Assembly: GCA_963665975.1 (NCBI GenBank)
Contig: OY762508.1
Location: forward strand, 2,604,001 to 2,668,000
DNA: 64,000 bases
Reading direction: 5' to 3'
From: G963665975 sp963665975
GTDB lineage: Bacteria; Bacteroidota; Rhodothermia; Rhodothermales; Bin80
A program made the translations under genes and the position numbers. How positions within the stretch are numbered: the stretch's first letter is position 1; the number at the start of each line of letters is the position of its first letter. Of the stretch, positions 44,803-53,949 are shown one piece after another. The notes beneath the pieces are model-generated. The model was not told the DNA's origin and ran no database searches. It was given only the letters and a program-made list of their open reading frames with translations.

Positions 44803-45870
44803 ATGACAGACAAGAAATTCATACCAGTGCTGCTGAGCATCATTACGGTGTTCGTGGTTGGCGTCATCTTGTTGGAATTGCGGACGGTGCTTTTGCCGTT
44901 TTCGGTGGCGCTGCTGTTGTCCTTTATTTTTCAGCCGATCGTCATTTATCTGAAGAAAAAGAAGATACCGACGATCGTTACGCTGGTGGTTGTGCTCCTT
45001 TCGCTGACTACCGTGCTGTTTTTGGCAGGGCTGGTTGTCTACTCCAGCGCACTGTCGTTCACGGAAGAGTTCGGGCGATACGGCGAACGGATTAATACCA
45101 TTGTCAGTGGCGTGGAAAGCACGCTTGACGATGTCGCCGAATCCCTGGGAATGGAAGATGCGGGTGAGTTGGACCTGGGACAATTCCTGGAGGCCTCAGC
45201 GGTAACCTCCGTGGTATCAGTGGGGGTCGGGTCGTTCCTGAATTTCCTCAGTAATGCGTTATTGGTCATCCTTTTCATGCTCTTCATACTTGCTGGAAGC
45301 GGAGAGCTTGGCGCCAAGATCAAACGGGCCTTTCCTGAGGAGACGGCAGAGCGAATCAATGGCGTTACCGAAAATATCAGTCAGCAGGTACGCCAGTATC
45401 TGGCGGCCAAGACGCTGGTAAGCGCGCTCACGGGATTCCTGTTGTTTCTGGTGTTGTGGATTTTGGGCGTGGATTTCCCAATTTTTTGGGGATTCCTCGC
45501 ATTCCTGTTCAATTTTGTCCCCAACATCGGCTCCTTTGCGGCCGTTGTGTTGCCCTTCGGCGTGTCCCTGCTTCAGTTCGACACGCTCGAAATCCCGCTA
45601 CTAGCCCTGGGTCTGATGTTTGTGGTGCAGACGGTAGTCGGCAACGTGGTCGATCCCCGTCTAATGGCATTCAGCTTGAACTTGAGTCCCCTCCTTGTAC
45701 TCGTGTCGTTAATATTTTGGGGCTGGCTCTGGGGCATTGTTGGAATGATCCTGGCCGTCCCGCTGACGGCAACGATCAAGATTTTCTTCAGCAATCTGGA
45801 GCCCTTGCGCCCGGTAGCCATTCTGATGGGAGGCTCGGTAAGCCCGGCCAGGGTGAAAAAGGCGAAGTAA
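44803..45870 (+). CDS. AI-2E family transporter-like membrane protein
   Basis: A 355-residue protein with about seven or eight membrane helices: a first pair at 10-70, a long amphipathic periplasmic section (about 85-130), and a C-terminal block with the typical ALVGFL-like ALTGFLLFLVLWILGVDFPI, WGFLAFLFNFVPNIGS and VVDPRLMAFSLNLSPLLVL. These PNIGS and DP(R/K)xMG-type motifs mark the AI-2E/PerM (DUF20) family. Members export small molecules or exchange Na+/H+; no substrate can be named. It converges with argH. Confidence 0.88.
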   Translation: MTDKKFIPVLLSIITVFVVGVILLELRTVLLPFSVALLLSFIFQPIVIYLKKKKIPTIVTLVVVLLSLTTVLFLAGLVVYSSALSFTEEFGRYGERINTIVSGVESTLDDVAESLGMEDAGELDLGQFLEASAVTSVVSVGVGSFLNFLSNALLVILFMLFILAGSGELGAKIKRAFPEETAERINGVTENISQQVRQYLAAKTLVSALTGFLLFLVLWILGVDFPIFWGFLAFLFNFVPNIGSFAAVVLPFGVSLLQFDTLEIPLLALGLMFVVQTVVGNVVDPRLMAFSLNLSPLLVLVSLIFWGWLWGIVGMILAVPLTATIKIFFSNLEPLRPVAILMGGSVSPARVKKAK

Positions 45871-45883
45871 GGCAGGCCGCGTA

Positions 45884-47290
45884 TTAAGACTGTTGGTTCT
45901 GCAGCGCCTCGCGCGCATGCTGGATCTGCGCCCGCACCTGGGCATGCGCCGTGCCGCCGTAACTGTTACGCGCCGCCACGACACGGTCCAGCGCGAGAGT
46001 GTCGTAGACATCGGCTGTGATCAGTTCCGATGCCGCGCGCATTCGGACCAGATCCAGATCTTCCAACGCCTTGCCTTCCTCCAGTGCCAGGGCGACCAAT
46101 CTCCCCACTGTTTCGTGGGCTTCGCGAAACGGCATCCCCTTGCGCGTAAGATAGTCAGCAAGGTCCGTGGCGTTGCTATAGGCGCGCGTCGCAGCCGCCT
46201 GCATGTCGTCTGCATGAATAATCATTGCAGGCAGCATTGCAGCGAGCAGCTCCAGGGACATTAGCAAGGTTTCCGCTGCGTCGAGGACCCCTTCCTTGTC
46301 CTCCTGCATGTCTTTATTGTACGCAAGCGGGAGGCCCTTCATGACCATGAGCAGGCCCATGAGGCTGCCGCAGACGCGCCCCGTCTTGCCGCGAATCAGT
46401 TCGCATACGTCGGGATTCTTCTTCTGTGGCATGATGCTGCTGCCGGTGGTATGGCTGTCAGGCAGCGTGACAAACCTGAATTCCGCACTGGACCAAAGGA
46501 TTAACTCCTCACACAGCCGGGACAGATGCATCATCGTGATACTGGCGCAGGAAAGGAATTCAAGCGCAAAGTCGCGATCTGAAACGGCGTCCAGCGAGTT
46601 GCGAGCTACCCCTCCGAATTGCAGGAGGCCTGCCGTGCGGTGCCGATCTATCGGAAAGGTGGTTCCGGCGAGCGCTGCCGCGCCAAGGGGGGAAACGTCA
46701 ACACGGGGGAGTGAATCCGCGAAGCGGGCCTGATCCCGCGTGAGCATTTCGTAGTAGGCAAGCATGTGGTGCGAAAACAGCACAGGTTGGGCGACTTGCA
46801 GGTGTGTGTAGCCAGGCATGATCGCGCCAACGTGCGTGTCCGCCAGGTCAACAAACACGCTTCGGGCAGCGTGTAGCGCCCCGATTACATCTTTCGTTGT
46901 TGACCGAAGCCAGAGCCGAAAGTCTGTCGCCACCTGATCGTTGCGGCTGCGCGCTGTGTGCAGCTTTCCCCCTACGGCTCCTATCCGCTCGGTGAGTAGC
47001 CACTCGATGTTCATGTGCACATCCTCCAGTTCACGCTTCCACACGATCCGTCCTCCGCGCACGTCTTCGGCGATCTCCTTGAGGCCCTGGATGATCTGCT
47101 CGACCTCTTCGCGGGCTAGCACGCCCTGCTCTGCGAGCATCGTTGCGTGAGCTATAGAGCCGTCGATGTCCTCAAGGGCCAGATTCCGATCAACATCGAT
47201 GGACGCGTTAAACTGTTCTGCGAGCGAGTTCGTGTCTTGTGTGAAACGCCCGCCCCACATCCTTTTGGGATGCCCTTTCTCCGATGCCAT
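45884..47290 (-). CDS. argH: Argininosuccinate lyase
   Basis: The ATG at 47290 gives 468 residues; a GTG at 47299 is an alternative. The family start KRMWGGRFTQDTNSLAEQFN, the substrate loop ARSRNDQVATDFRLW, the TPGYTH-like MPGYTHLQ and the signature GSSIMPQKKNPD are present. The enzyme splits argininosuccinate into arginine and fumarate, the last step of arginine synthesis. No other arg genes are in the window. It is divergent from the DUF5916 gene. Confidence 0.96.
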   Translation of the reverse strand: MASEKGHPKRMWGGRFTQDTNSLAEQFNASIDVDRNLALEDIDGSIAHATMLAEQGVLAREEVEQIIQGLKEIAEDVRGGRIVWKRELEDVHMNIEWLLTERIGAVGGKLHTARSRNDQVATDFRLWLRSTTKDVIGALHAARSVFVDLADTHVGAIMPGYTHLQVAQPVLFSHHMLAYYEMLTRDQARFADSLPRVDVSPLGAAALAGTTFPIDRHRTAGLLQFGGVARNSLDAVSDRDFALEFLSCASITMMHLSRLCEELILWSSAEFRFVTLPDSHTTGSSIMPQKKNPDVCELIRGKTGRVCGSLMGLLMVMKGLPLAYNKDMQEDKEGVLDAAETLLMSLELLAAMLPAMIIHADDMQAAATRAYSNATDLADYLTRKGMPFREAHETVGRLVALALEEGKALEDLDLVRMRAASELITADVYDTLALDRVVAARNSYGGTAHAQVRAQIQHAREALQNQQS

Positions 47291-47345
47291 GGTGGTCACC
47301 CGATGGTGTGTGCGAGGAGTGGATAGATGTCTGAAGCGATTCCTG

Positions 47346-47374
47346 TTGTCTTCATGCGGGAGTCGGTTTATTTA
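47346..47374 (+). promoter_or_regulatory. Candidate sigma70 promoter of the DUF5916 gene
   Basis: TTGTCT at 47346-47351 and TATTTA at 47369-47374, spaced by 17 bases. Downstream a small hairpin (GCTGC-TAAC-GCAGC, 47402-47415) sits just before the ribosome binding site. Confidence 0.4.
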
Positions 47375-47417
47375 TATTGGCATCAGGAAGTCGTAATATA
47401 CGCTGCTAACGCAGCTT

Positions 47418-47425
47418 AAGGAGGT
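47418..47425 (+). promoter_or_regulatory. Perfect Shine-Dalgarno site deciding a TTG start
   Basis: AAGGAGGT ends 6 bases before the TTG at 47432. No ATG is nearby, so the gene starts at TTG. Confidence 0.8.
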
Positions 47426-47431
47426 CGCTCC

Positions 47432-49714
47432 TTGTCGACATTACAGCGAGGGTTACTGGGTCTTACTGTCGCCCTGAGTGTTGCGGCCGCTGGCCCAGCG
47501 CGTGGGCAATCCTCGAACGCGGATGACAGTGCGCCCATTTTCGGTGAAGCGCCGGAAGTCATGGCTCTGCACGGGGACGCGGCGCCAACGCTGGATGGTG
47601 ACGTATTGGACGATCCAGCCTATGCGCAGACACCCGTGATTGCCAATTTCTGGCAGACGACGCCGGATGCGGGAATGCCGGCGTCGGAGCGCACCGAGGT
47701 TCGCATTCTATACACGGACAGGGCGTTATATATAGGTGTCGTCTGCTACGACCGTGCGCCGGAGAGCATCATTGTCTCGGATAGCAGGCGAGACGCGCCG
47801 CTGGACGAGACAGACAGTTTCACGTTTATCCTCGACACCTACCTAGATGGACAGAACGGGTTTGTGTTCGGCACCAATCCCGCCGGCATTGAATACGATG
47901 CGCAGGTGACCAAGGAGGGGCAGGGGATGTTCGGGCCCAGGCAGACGGCCGGCAGTGGTGGCGGCTTCAATATTAACTGGGACGGTTCATGGGATGTGCG
48001 CACGCAAATATCAGATGTAGGGTGGAGCGCTGAATTCAGAATTCCGTTTCGGACCCTGCGCTTTCCCACCGGCGCTGCTCAGACGTGGGGTGCCAACTTC
48101 CAGCGTAACATCCGGCGGCGTAACGAACAAGCCTTCTGGACGAAGATGCCGCGCCAGTACAACCTGTTTCGCGTCTCGCGGGCCGGACGGATCGGAGGGA
48201 TCGAGCCGCCTCCTCCGCGTAACCTGCAGGTTACGCCATATGTGCTCGGTCAGGTAAGCCGCGACTTTTCCCAGATCGCAGGGACGACGGACAGGGCGGG
48301 GGATTTCGGCATCGATGCCAAGTACAGCATTACGCCAAGTCTCACGCTGGATGCGACCTACAATACGGATTTCGCCCAGGTAGAAGTAGATGACCAGCAG
48401 ATCAATCTGGATCGGTTCAGCCTGTTCTTTCCAGAAAAACGCCCGTTCTTTCTCGAAAATGCCGGGTTGTTTTCGGTAGGCGTTTCCGAATTCAGCGGGC
48501 AGGAGGTCGAACTGTTCTTCAGCCGGCGCATCGGCATCGGACCGTCGGGAGAGAGTATTCCTATCGTGGGCGGCGGGCGCCTGTCCGGCCAAGTCGGCGG
48601 CTTTAATGTGGGACTGCTCAACATGCAGACCGAAGAGGTGTCCGGCGTTGCTCCAGGCAACAATTTCTCGGTCGCCCGCATTCGGAAGGATCTGCCGAAT
48701 CGCTCGGCCATAGGGGTCATGGCCTCCAGCCGACTTAGCACGAGTACGATCACCTATGAAGATCCCGGGGCGGTGCTGCCTGCCGATGACAACCAGCTAT
48801 TGGCGATCGATGGCAGACTTGGCATTGGGCAGTATTTGCAGGTATCCGGCTTTGCCGCGCGTACGTTTTCGCCGCACCTGTCGGGTGACGAGTATGCCTA
48901 CAATGTGAATGTGAACTATTTGTCGAACCTGTGGCGGATCAATGCGACCCTGACCGAGGTGGCGGACAATTTTAACCCGGAAATGGGGTTTCTCCGTCGA
49001 AGCAGTGAATACCGCAAACTTACAGGCCTGATCTTCTACACGTACCGTCCGGAAGATCTCTGGGACTTGCACGAACTGCGGCCTCACATCAGCTACCAGG
49101 CATATTGGGATTTTGGAGGATTTCAGGAAACGGGCCGGATTCATATCGACAACCATTGGGAGTGGAGAAGCGGCTTTGAGATCCATACGGGCATGAACAT
49201 CACGCGGGAAGGCGTCAAACAGCGCTTTGAAATATCCCCGGACGTCTTTGTCGAGCCGAATACATACGACCATGCCGAGGCTCAGATCGTCCTGATCACG
49301 AATCAGGGCAGAAAGATCAGCCTCAGCAGCCGCAACGTTATCGGCGGTTTTTTTGGGGGTAATCGCGTAAATCTTACCGGCACCCTGCGCGTGCGCACCA
49401 ACGAGGCGTTCACTTCGGAATTTGAGATTTCGAACAACAAGATTTCGCTTCCGGGCGGTGACTTCACCACGAATCTCATCCGAGCCCGGGTGTCGTATTC
49501 CTTCTCGCCCCGCCTGTATGTGCAGGGCCTTTTTCAATACAACTCCAGGGCAAAGCTGTGGTCGGCAAACCTGCGCATGGGCTGGCTGCAGGCGGCCAAT
49601 ACGGGTCTGTTTGTGGTTTTCAACGAAGCCAGTGATGCGACCGACTTCTTTGGCGGCCCGCTGGCGCGCAGTATCACAATCAAGTACAGCCGCCTGTTTA
49701 ATGTGCTGCGATAG
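47432..49714 (+). CDS. DUF5916 outer membrane protein with N-terminal CBM9-like domain
   Basis: A 760-residue protein starting at TTG with a strong SD. A signal peptide ends near GPARGQ. Residues about 40-215 form a CBM9-like carbohydrate-binding domain (PTLDGDVLDDPAY, EVRILYTDRALYIGVVCYD, GWSAEFRIPFRTLRF). The rest is the DUF5916 region with FFPEKRPFFLENAGLFSVG, which marks the family, and strands to the end (SITIKYSRLFNVLR), probably a barrel. Members are common in Bacteroidota and Gemmatimonadota; a role in uptake or surface binding is assumed, not shown. Confidence 0.85.
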   Translation: MSTLQRGLLGLTVALSVAAAGPARGQSSNADDSAPIFGEAPEVMALHGDAAPTLDGDVLDDPAYAQTPVIANFWQTTPDAGMPASERTEVRILYTDRALYIGVVCYDRAPESIIVSDSRRDAPLDETDSFTFILDTYLDGQNGFVFGTNPAGIEYDAQVTKEGQGMFGPRQTAGSGGGFNINWDGSWDVRTQISDVGWSAEFRIPFRTLRFPTGAAQTWGANFQRNIRRRNEQAFWTKMPRQYNLFRVSRAGRIGGIEPPPPRNLQVTPYVLGQVSRDFSQIAGTTDRAGDFGIDAKYSITPSLTLDATYNTDFAQVEVDDQQINLDRFSLFFPEKRPFFLENAGLFSVGVSEFSGQEVELFFSRRIGIGPSGESIPIVGGGRLSGQVGGFNVGLLNMQTEEVSGVAPGNNFSVARIRKDLPNRSAIGVMASSRLSTSTITYEDPGAVLPADDNQLLAIDGRLGIGQYLQVSGFAARTFSPHLSGDEYAYNVNVNYLSNLWRINATLTEVADNFNPEMGFLRRSSEYRKLTGLIFYTYRPEDLWDLHELRPHISYQAYWDFGGFQETGRIHIDNHWEWRSGFEIHTGMNITREGVKQRFEISPDVFVEPNTYDHAEAQIVLITNQGRKISLSSRNVIGGFFGGNRVNLTGTLRVRTNEAFTSEFEISNNKISLPGGDFTTNLIRARVSYSFSPRLYVQGLFQYNSRAKLWSANLRMGWLQAANTGLFVVFNEASDATDFFGGPLARSITIKYSRLFNVLR

Positions 49715-49743
49715 CGCCGCTGGAAACGACGGAATAACGACGC

Positions 49744-51048
49744 ATGTCTCGAATATTGGTGGTGATTCTTGGCTTCGGTCTCCTGCTACCCACCGTGTCC
49801 ATGGCGCAGGATGTTGAGGCGCTACGCGCCGAGGTGGAGTTGGGCTCCGCAGCTGTCGAGGAGCAGGTAAGGCTATGGAGGCGGCAAATTCACGCCAATC
49901 CCGAGCTTGGCAACCGTGAATTTGAGACCGCGGCGCTGGTCGCCGAGCATCTCACGAGTCTTGGAATTGACGTGCGGACGGGTATTGCGCATACGGGTGT
50001 TATTGGTCTGTTGCGCGGTGGCCGGGAAGGGCCTGTTGTGGCATTGCGCGCAGACATGGATGGGCTTCCGGTGACCGAACTGGCGGATGTGCCGTTTGCC
50101 TCCAAGGTCACCACTACGTACAACGGAGCGAAGGTGGGTGTCATGCATGCGTGCGGGCATGACAACCATGTCGCTATCCTGATGGGCGTGGCCACGGTGC
50201 TGGCGTCCAGGCGGGATGCGCTGCCTGGCACAGTGATGTTCATTTTCCAGCCCGCCGAAGAGGGGCCGCCTGAGGGAGAGGAGGGGGGCGCCGAAATGAT
50301 GCTGAAGGAGGGTGCCTTTGATGATCCCCGGCCGGATGCGATCTTTGGCCTGCATGTGTGGCCGGCCCCCGTTGGGCAGATTTCTTACCGCCCGGGGCCG
50401 TTTATGGCCAGTGCCAATGGGATTAGCATCAGGGTGACCGGCCGTCAGACGCACGGGGCCCTTCCCTGGGGCGGCGTCGATCCGATCGTGGTTGCGTCCC
50501 AGATCATCCTGGGTCTCCAAACCGTGGCCAGCCGGCAGCTTGATGTTACAGCCACGCCGTCGATTGTCACCATTGGCTCGATCCACGGAGGAGTGCGCGG
50601 CAACATTATTCCGGACGAAGTGGAAATGACGGGTACGATTCGCACGTTCCTGCCGGAAGTACGTGTGGAGATAGAAGAGCGGATTCGGCACACTGCCGAG
50701 CACATTGCAGAGAGCGCCGGCGCCAAGGCCGAGGTCCGCATTCTCCATGGCGTTCCGGTAACGGTCAACGATCCGGACCTGACGCGCCGGATGGCACCCA
50801 CGCTTGAACGGGTAGCTGGTCCAGGCGGCCTCACCATAGGACCTCAGCGGACGGGTGCGGAGGATTTTTCATATTTCGCTCAGGAGGTGCCAGGACTCTA
50901 CTTCTTCCTCGGCGTTACTCCCGAAGGCCAGGATCCAGATACCGCGCCGCGCAACCATTCTCCGTATTTCTACGCGGACGAAGGCGCCCTGCTTGTGGGT
51001 GTGCGTGCGCTTGCCAATCTCACGGTAGACTACCTTATGGCCCACTAA
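49744..51048 (+). CDS. M20D-family amidohydrolase, exported
   Basis: A 434-residue protein with a signal peptide (ILVVILGFGLLLPTVSMAQ). The amidohydrolase pattern is complete: LRADMDGLPV, HACGHDNHVA (metal Cys/His), FQPAEEG (Glu pair), FGLHVWP and a final NHSPYFYADE. Members hydrolyse N-acyl amino acids, hippurate or indole conjugates; this one would work in the periplasm. It starts 29 bp after the DUF5916 gene and is probably cotranscribed with it. Confidence 0.9.
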   Translation: MSRILVVILGFGLLLPTVSMAQDVEALRAEVELGSAAVEEQVRLWRRQIHANPELGNREFETAALVAEHLTSLGIDVRTGIAHTGVIGLLRGGREGPVVALRADMDGLPVTELADVPFASKVTTTYNGAKVGVMHACGHDNHVAILMGVATVLASRRDALPGTVMFIFQPAEEGPPEGEEGGAEMMLKEGAFDDPRPDAIFGLHVWPAPVGQISYRPGPFMASANGISIRVTGRQTHGALPWGGVDPIVVASQIILGLQTVASRQLDVTATPSIVTIGSIHGGVRGNIIPDEVEMTGTIRTFLPEVRVEIEERIRHTAEHIAESAGAKAEVRILHGVPVTVNDPDLTRRMAPTLERVAGPGGLTIGPQRTGAEDFSYFAQEVPGLYFFLGVTPEGQDPDTAPRNHSPYFYADEGALLVGVRALANLTVDYLMAH

Positions 51049-51152
51049 GTCTTATAACAGGATCGAATCGGTCGGGCAAGTACAACTTGACTCGCAATTG
51101 CCGCTTATCCAAACCGGAACGGTCTCATTATACCACTGCAAAGTTGGGATAA

Positions 51153-51323
51153 CGACACCGCCATTCCAACGTTTTTGTTGGACGGGATGTCGATAAGAAT
51201 TCCATTGTCGCGTACGTCTATGGCGTCGCTACCGGCGAAATCATTCAGAAGAAGCGATTTTCAAACGATCTGGTCAGGATTTCACACTTCAATATTACCC
51301 TTATTCTTAGGACAGTCAGTTGA
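51153..51323 (+). pseudogene. IS110-family transposase N-terminal remnant
   Basis: Following a TAA at 51150-51152, the frame reads RHRHSNVFVGRDVDKNSIVA, YVYGVATGEIIQKKRFSNDL, VRI and so on to TGA at 51321. VGRDVDKNSIV matches the start of the RuvC-like DEDD domain of IS110 transposases (usually VGIDVHK/SK), with the first catalytic Asp. There is no ATG and the other 250-300 residues are missing, so this is a relic. Confidence 0.6.
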
Positions 51324-51490
51324 GGCATGGAATTGGCGGTAGCAAGCCTGTTCCGCTGGCGGCGCGCCTCCCAATTGCCTCATTCGGCATGGGGCTTGCG
51401 TGGTCATGCTCCATAATGGGCAAATAGCTCATGTTCTGGATGGCAAGCGATTGTTATTTCTTGCCATCGATTATTGGTGATGTGCGTTGC
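51324..51490. other. Unassigned stretch between IS110 relic and repeats
   Basis: I see no gene or known element in it. Confidence 0.4.
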
Positions 51491-51556
51491 TTTTCAATTT
51501 GCCGGAATTTATTTTTCAATTTGCCGGAGTTTACTTTTCAATTTGCGGGAAAACCA
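51491..51556 (+). repeat. Three tandem 22-bp repeats upstream of the AAA/DUF4143 gene
   Basis: TTTTCAATTTGCCGGA occurs at 51491-51506 and 51513-51528, and with one change (C to G at position 13) at 51535-51550. The starts are exactly 22 bp apart, about two helical turns. The last copy ends 27 bp before the ATG at 51578. The spacing suits a protein binding one face of the helix, such as an operator or iterons. Confidence 0.8.
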
Positions 51557-51577
51557 TATTTTTAACATGTATCCACA

Positions 51578-52810
51578 ATGACTAAACCCTTATACCCTCG
51601 TTTCGGGAAAGAGCGAATACGGGAGATGTTGAAGCACAGAAGAGTCGTATTGCTGAGCGGTCCCCGCCAATCGGGAAAAACCACCCTGGTGCAGCAATTT
51701 GCGAATGAGAGCATCCCGTTTTTTACGCTCGATAGCAGAGCCACCCTTGATTCAGTGAGATTTGATCCTGAAACATTCATACATGGCATCGACCGAGCCG
51801 TGATTGACGAGATACAACGGGTGCCGGAGTTGATTCTGTCGATAAAGCGCTCCGTAGATACGGATCCGCGACCAGGCAGGTTCTTGCTAACGGGATCCGC
51901 GAATATCATGACGCTTCCGCAGGTAGCCGATTCACTAGCCGGTCGCATGTCGACGATTCCCTTGTTGCCGTTGGCACAGGGGGAATTACTGGACTTAAAT
52001 CCATCATTTCTCGAGCAGATCTTCTCGGGCACGACACCCAAGAGCAGAATCCCTTTCGTCGGGCAGAAAATAGAAGACACTGTTTTAGCCGGCGGGTATC
52101 CGGAGGCATTGACCTTGCCTTCATGGCAAGATCGACAGGACTGGCATCACGACTACGTTGAGTCAGTTCTACGGCGTGACATCCGGGATATTGTACGGTT
52201 GGACAGGATCGAATTGGCGCCACGGCTTCTGGCGATGTTGGCCCATAATTCTGGCAATACAGTCAATTACTCTGGTCTTGCGAGAAGAATTGGCTTGAGT
52301 CACGTTACGACCCGGAAATATGTCTCCGTGTTGGAGAGTCTATTCCTTGTGCGCACGCTCCGCCCCTGGCACTCGAACACGCTGAAGCGACTGACCAAGT
52401 CTCCGAAGTTGCACTTTCTTGACACCGGATTGTTGGCCACTGTCAGGGGGATTTCACCGGATCACGTTGGCCGCAACAGAGCACAGTTTGGACCACTCCT
52501 GGAATGCTTTGTGTTCAGCGAACTCCTTAAGCTTGACAGCTGGAATCGTGACCGATTTATCTTTTCGTATTTCCGCGACCGCGACGGTAAAGAGGTTGAC
52601 TTCGTAATTGAAGACAGGCGCGGGCGGGTTGTCGGTGTCGACGTCAAGGCGTCGGCTACCGTTTCCAGCAGTGACTTTAAGGGTCTACGACGATTGGCGA
52701 CTGTTTGCGACGGCAGGTTTGTGTTGGGAGTGGTCTTGTACACCGGCACGCAAATATTGCCGTTCGGTGATCGCATGGTTGCCGCGCCAATTTCGGCGTT
52801 GTGGTCTTGA
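51578..52810 (+). CDS. AAA_14/DUF4143 ATPase
   Basis: A 410-residue protein. The N-terminal AAA domain has Walker A LLSGPRQSGKTTLV and Walker B AVIDEIQRVPELI, then a TGSANI sensor. A winged-helix-like segment (NSGNTVNYSGLARRIGLSHV) joins a C-terminal DUF4143 part, in which YFRDRDGKEVDFVIEDRRG and VVGVDVKAS reproduce the D/E-x(n)-(D/E)xK arrangement of PD-(D/E)XK nuclease-like folds. The family is widespread and patchy, often horizontally spread, with no settled function. It stands alone after the 22-bp repeats in an otherwise decayed patch. Confidence 0.88.
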   Translation: MTKPLYPRFGKERIREMLKHRRVVLLSGPRQSGKTTLVQQFANESIPFFTLDSRATLDSVRFDPETFIHGIDRAVIDEIQRVPELILSIKRSVDTDPRPGRFLLTGSANIMTLPQVADSLAGRMSTIPLLPLAQGELLDLNPSFLEQIFSGTTPKSRIPFVGQKIEDTVLAGGYPEALTLPSWQDRQDWHHDYVESVLRRDIRDIVRLDRIELAPRLLAMLAHNSGNTVNYSGLARRIGLSHVTTRKYVSVLESLFLVRTLRPWHSNTLKRLTKSPKLHFLDTGLLATVRGISPDHVGRNRAQFGPLLECFVFSELLKLDSWNRDRFIFSYFRDRDGKEVDFVIEDRRGRVVGVDVKASATVSSSDFKGLRRLATVCDGRFVLGVVLYTGTQILPFGDRMVAAPISALWS

Positions 52811-52844
52811 CACCGGGCCGCCGTGTCCTAGCGAGCCGTAACCA

Positions 52845-53115
52845 ATGCGCGTAGTCCGGGCGCCAGGCGACGCAAGCGTGACAATTATGCCCTGTTCGCC
52901 ATTTCTGACTGCGTTGCTCGTTGGAGTGACGGCATGGGTTGCAACTGCGGTTGTGTTGGGAAGGGATCGCTCTCTGCCCAACGACAACTGTTCCCGGGGT
53001 TGAGGACAATTGGGATAGGGTGCGCGTGACGGCGAATTCCGAGGTGAATCGTCCGGCGATCGTATCCATTGGGAGTGCAGCCTCGACACTCGAACGTCGG
53101 CTCGCCTTTCACTGA
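52845..53115 (+). pseudogene. Small exported protein gene with a one-base frameshift
   Basis: From the ATG at 52845 (or 52887) the frame reads PCSPFLTALLVGVTAWVATA, VVLGRDRSLPNDNCSR and then hits TGA at 53001-53003. Removing one G from the GGGG run near 52996 joins it to VEDNWDRVRVTANSEVNRPA, IVSIGSAASTLERRLAFH and a stop at 53115. The joined product of about 89 residues has a signal peptide-like start. I do not recognise it. Either a recent frameshift, an error in the sequence, or chance. Confidence 0.35.
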
Positions 53116-53133
53116 TTGCGTGCGTCGAGCTGG

Positions 53134-53949
53134 CTAGGCGTCACCAAGCCAGGTCTTCAACAGGGACAGGAGTGCATCGGGACCTATGCCGCTGACACCT
53201 GTCCGCAGGCGCAAGGAGCACCAGAAGTCGATCGCGAACATCTGCATCGCGTGGATCGGTACGGCGATCCAGAAGCTGCGACAGCGCCACACCAGTGCCC
53301 CGAGGGCAAGGCCGCCAACGATGGACAGCATCAGTTCCGGCGCAGGTTTGCGCAGGTGCAGCAGCGCAAAAGGCATGGCCTGCACGAAGATGGCGTAGAC
53401 GCCGAGCGTATGGGCCGTGCCGAAGAGCAAAAAACCGCGCCACAGGTACTCCCATCCTATCCAGTAGAAGAGAAACAGCAGGTGATACAGGAAGAAGAGC
53501 TCCCAGTCCTGCACCGCCGGACGGTAGTGGGGATACTCGGCCTGAAAGGCCGCCCCGTCCGAGAGCACCCACGCGCCCGCTGCGACTATCGGTGCGAACA
53601 GGACGCCTACGCTGCACGCCAGTTTCCAGTCACCGGTTCCGAGGCCGACCTCTGACGGCCGCCGCCGAAAGAAGAGTAGGAGTGTGGCCGCCGGAAGGAG
53701 GAATCCCGTCATACCCTGCATGCCAAACCACCAGCCCCAGGAAAGGAGTTCGTCGGCGTTCGGGGCGACATGGCTGCGAAAAAAGCCGCGGCTGCCAAGC
53801 TTGAATTGGCCGATGACAAAAAGCGCGCACAATATGAGCACGCAGGCAGTCTGCACGTCGAGAGACCGCACGGCATGCAGGAAGCTGCGCCATTCGCGTC
53901 CCAGCCACTGTTTCATCACCAACAGGAAATGGGGAGCCCCGCGCCTCAT
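53134..53949 (-). CDS. CPBP-family (CAAX-like) intramembrane protein
   Basis: A 271-residue protein with about seven or eight membrane helices. The three family motifs are visible but the first is weakened: IGWEYLWRGFLL has only one Glu where most members have EE before xxxR; FALLHLRKP and AVPIHAMQM supply the His residues. Family members are glutamic-type membrane proteases or bacteriocin-immunity-like proteins. Its ATG overlaps the stop of the S9 peptidase gene by 4 bases (ATGA), so the two are translationally coupled. Confidence 0.8.
   Translation of the reverse strand: MRRGAPHFLLVMKQWLGREWRSFLHAVRSLDVQTACVLILCALFVIGQFKLGSRGFFRSHVAPNADELLSWGWWFGMQGMTGFLLPAATLLLFFRRRPSEVGLGTGDWKLACSVGVLFAPIVAAGAWVLSDGAAFQAEYPHYRPAVQDWELFFLYHLLFLFYWIGWEYLWRGFLLFGTAHTLGVYAIFVQAMPFALLHLRKPAPELMLSIVGGLALGALVWRCRSFWIAVPIHAMQMFAIDFWCSLRLRTGVSGIGPDALLSLLKTWLGDA

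Noticed and set aside
44579..44806. 75-codon frame overlapping the AI-2E start by ATGA
   Set aside because: Starts at TTG without SD and its sequence after residue 25 is arginine/glycine rich without any family; the overlap may be chance.
51491..51556. CRISPR array
   Set aside because: Units of 16 bp with 6-bp gaps are far too short, gaps are similar to each other, and no cas gene is present.
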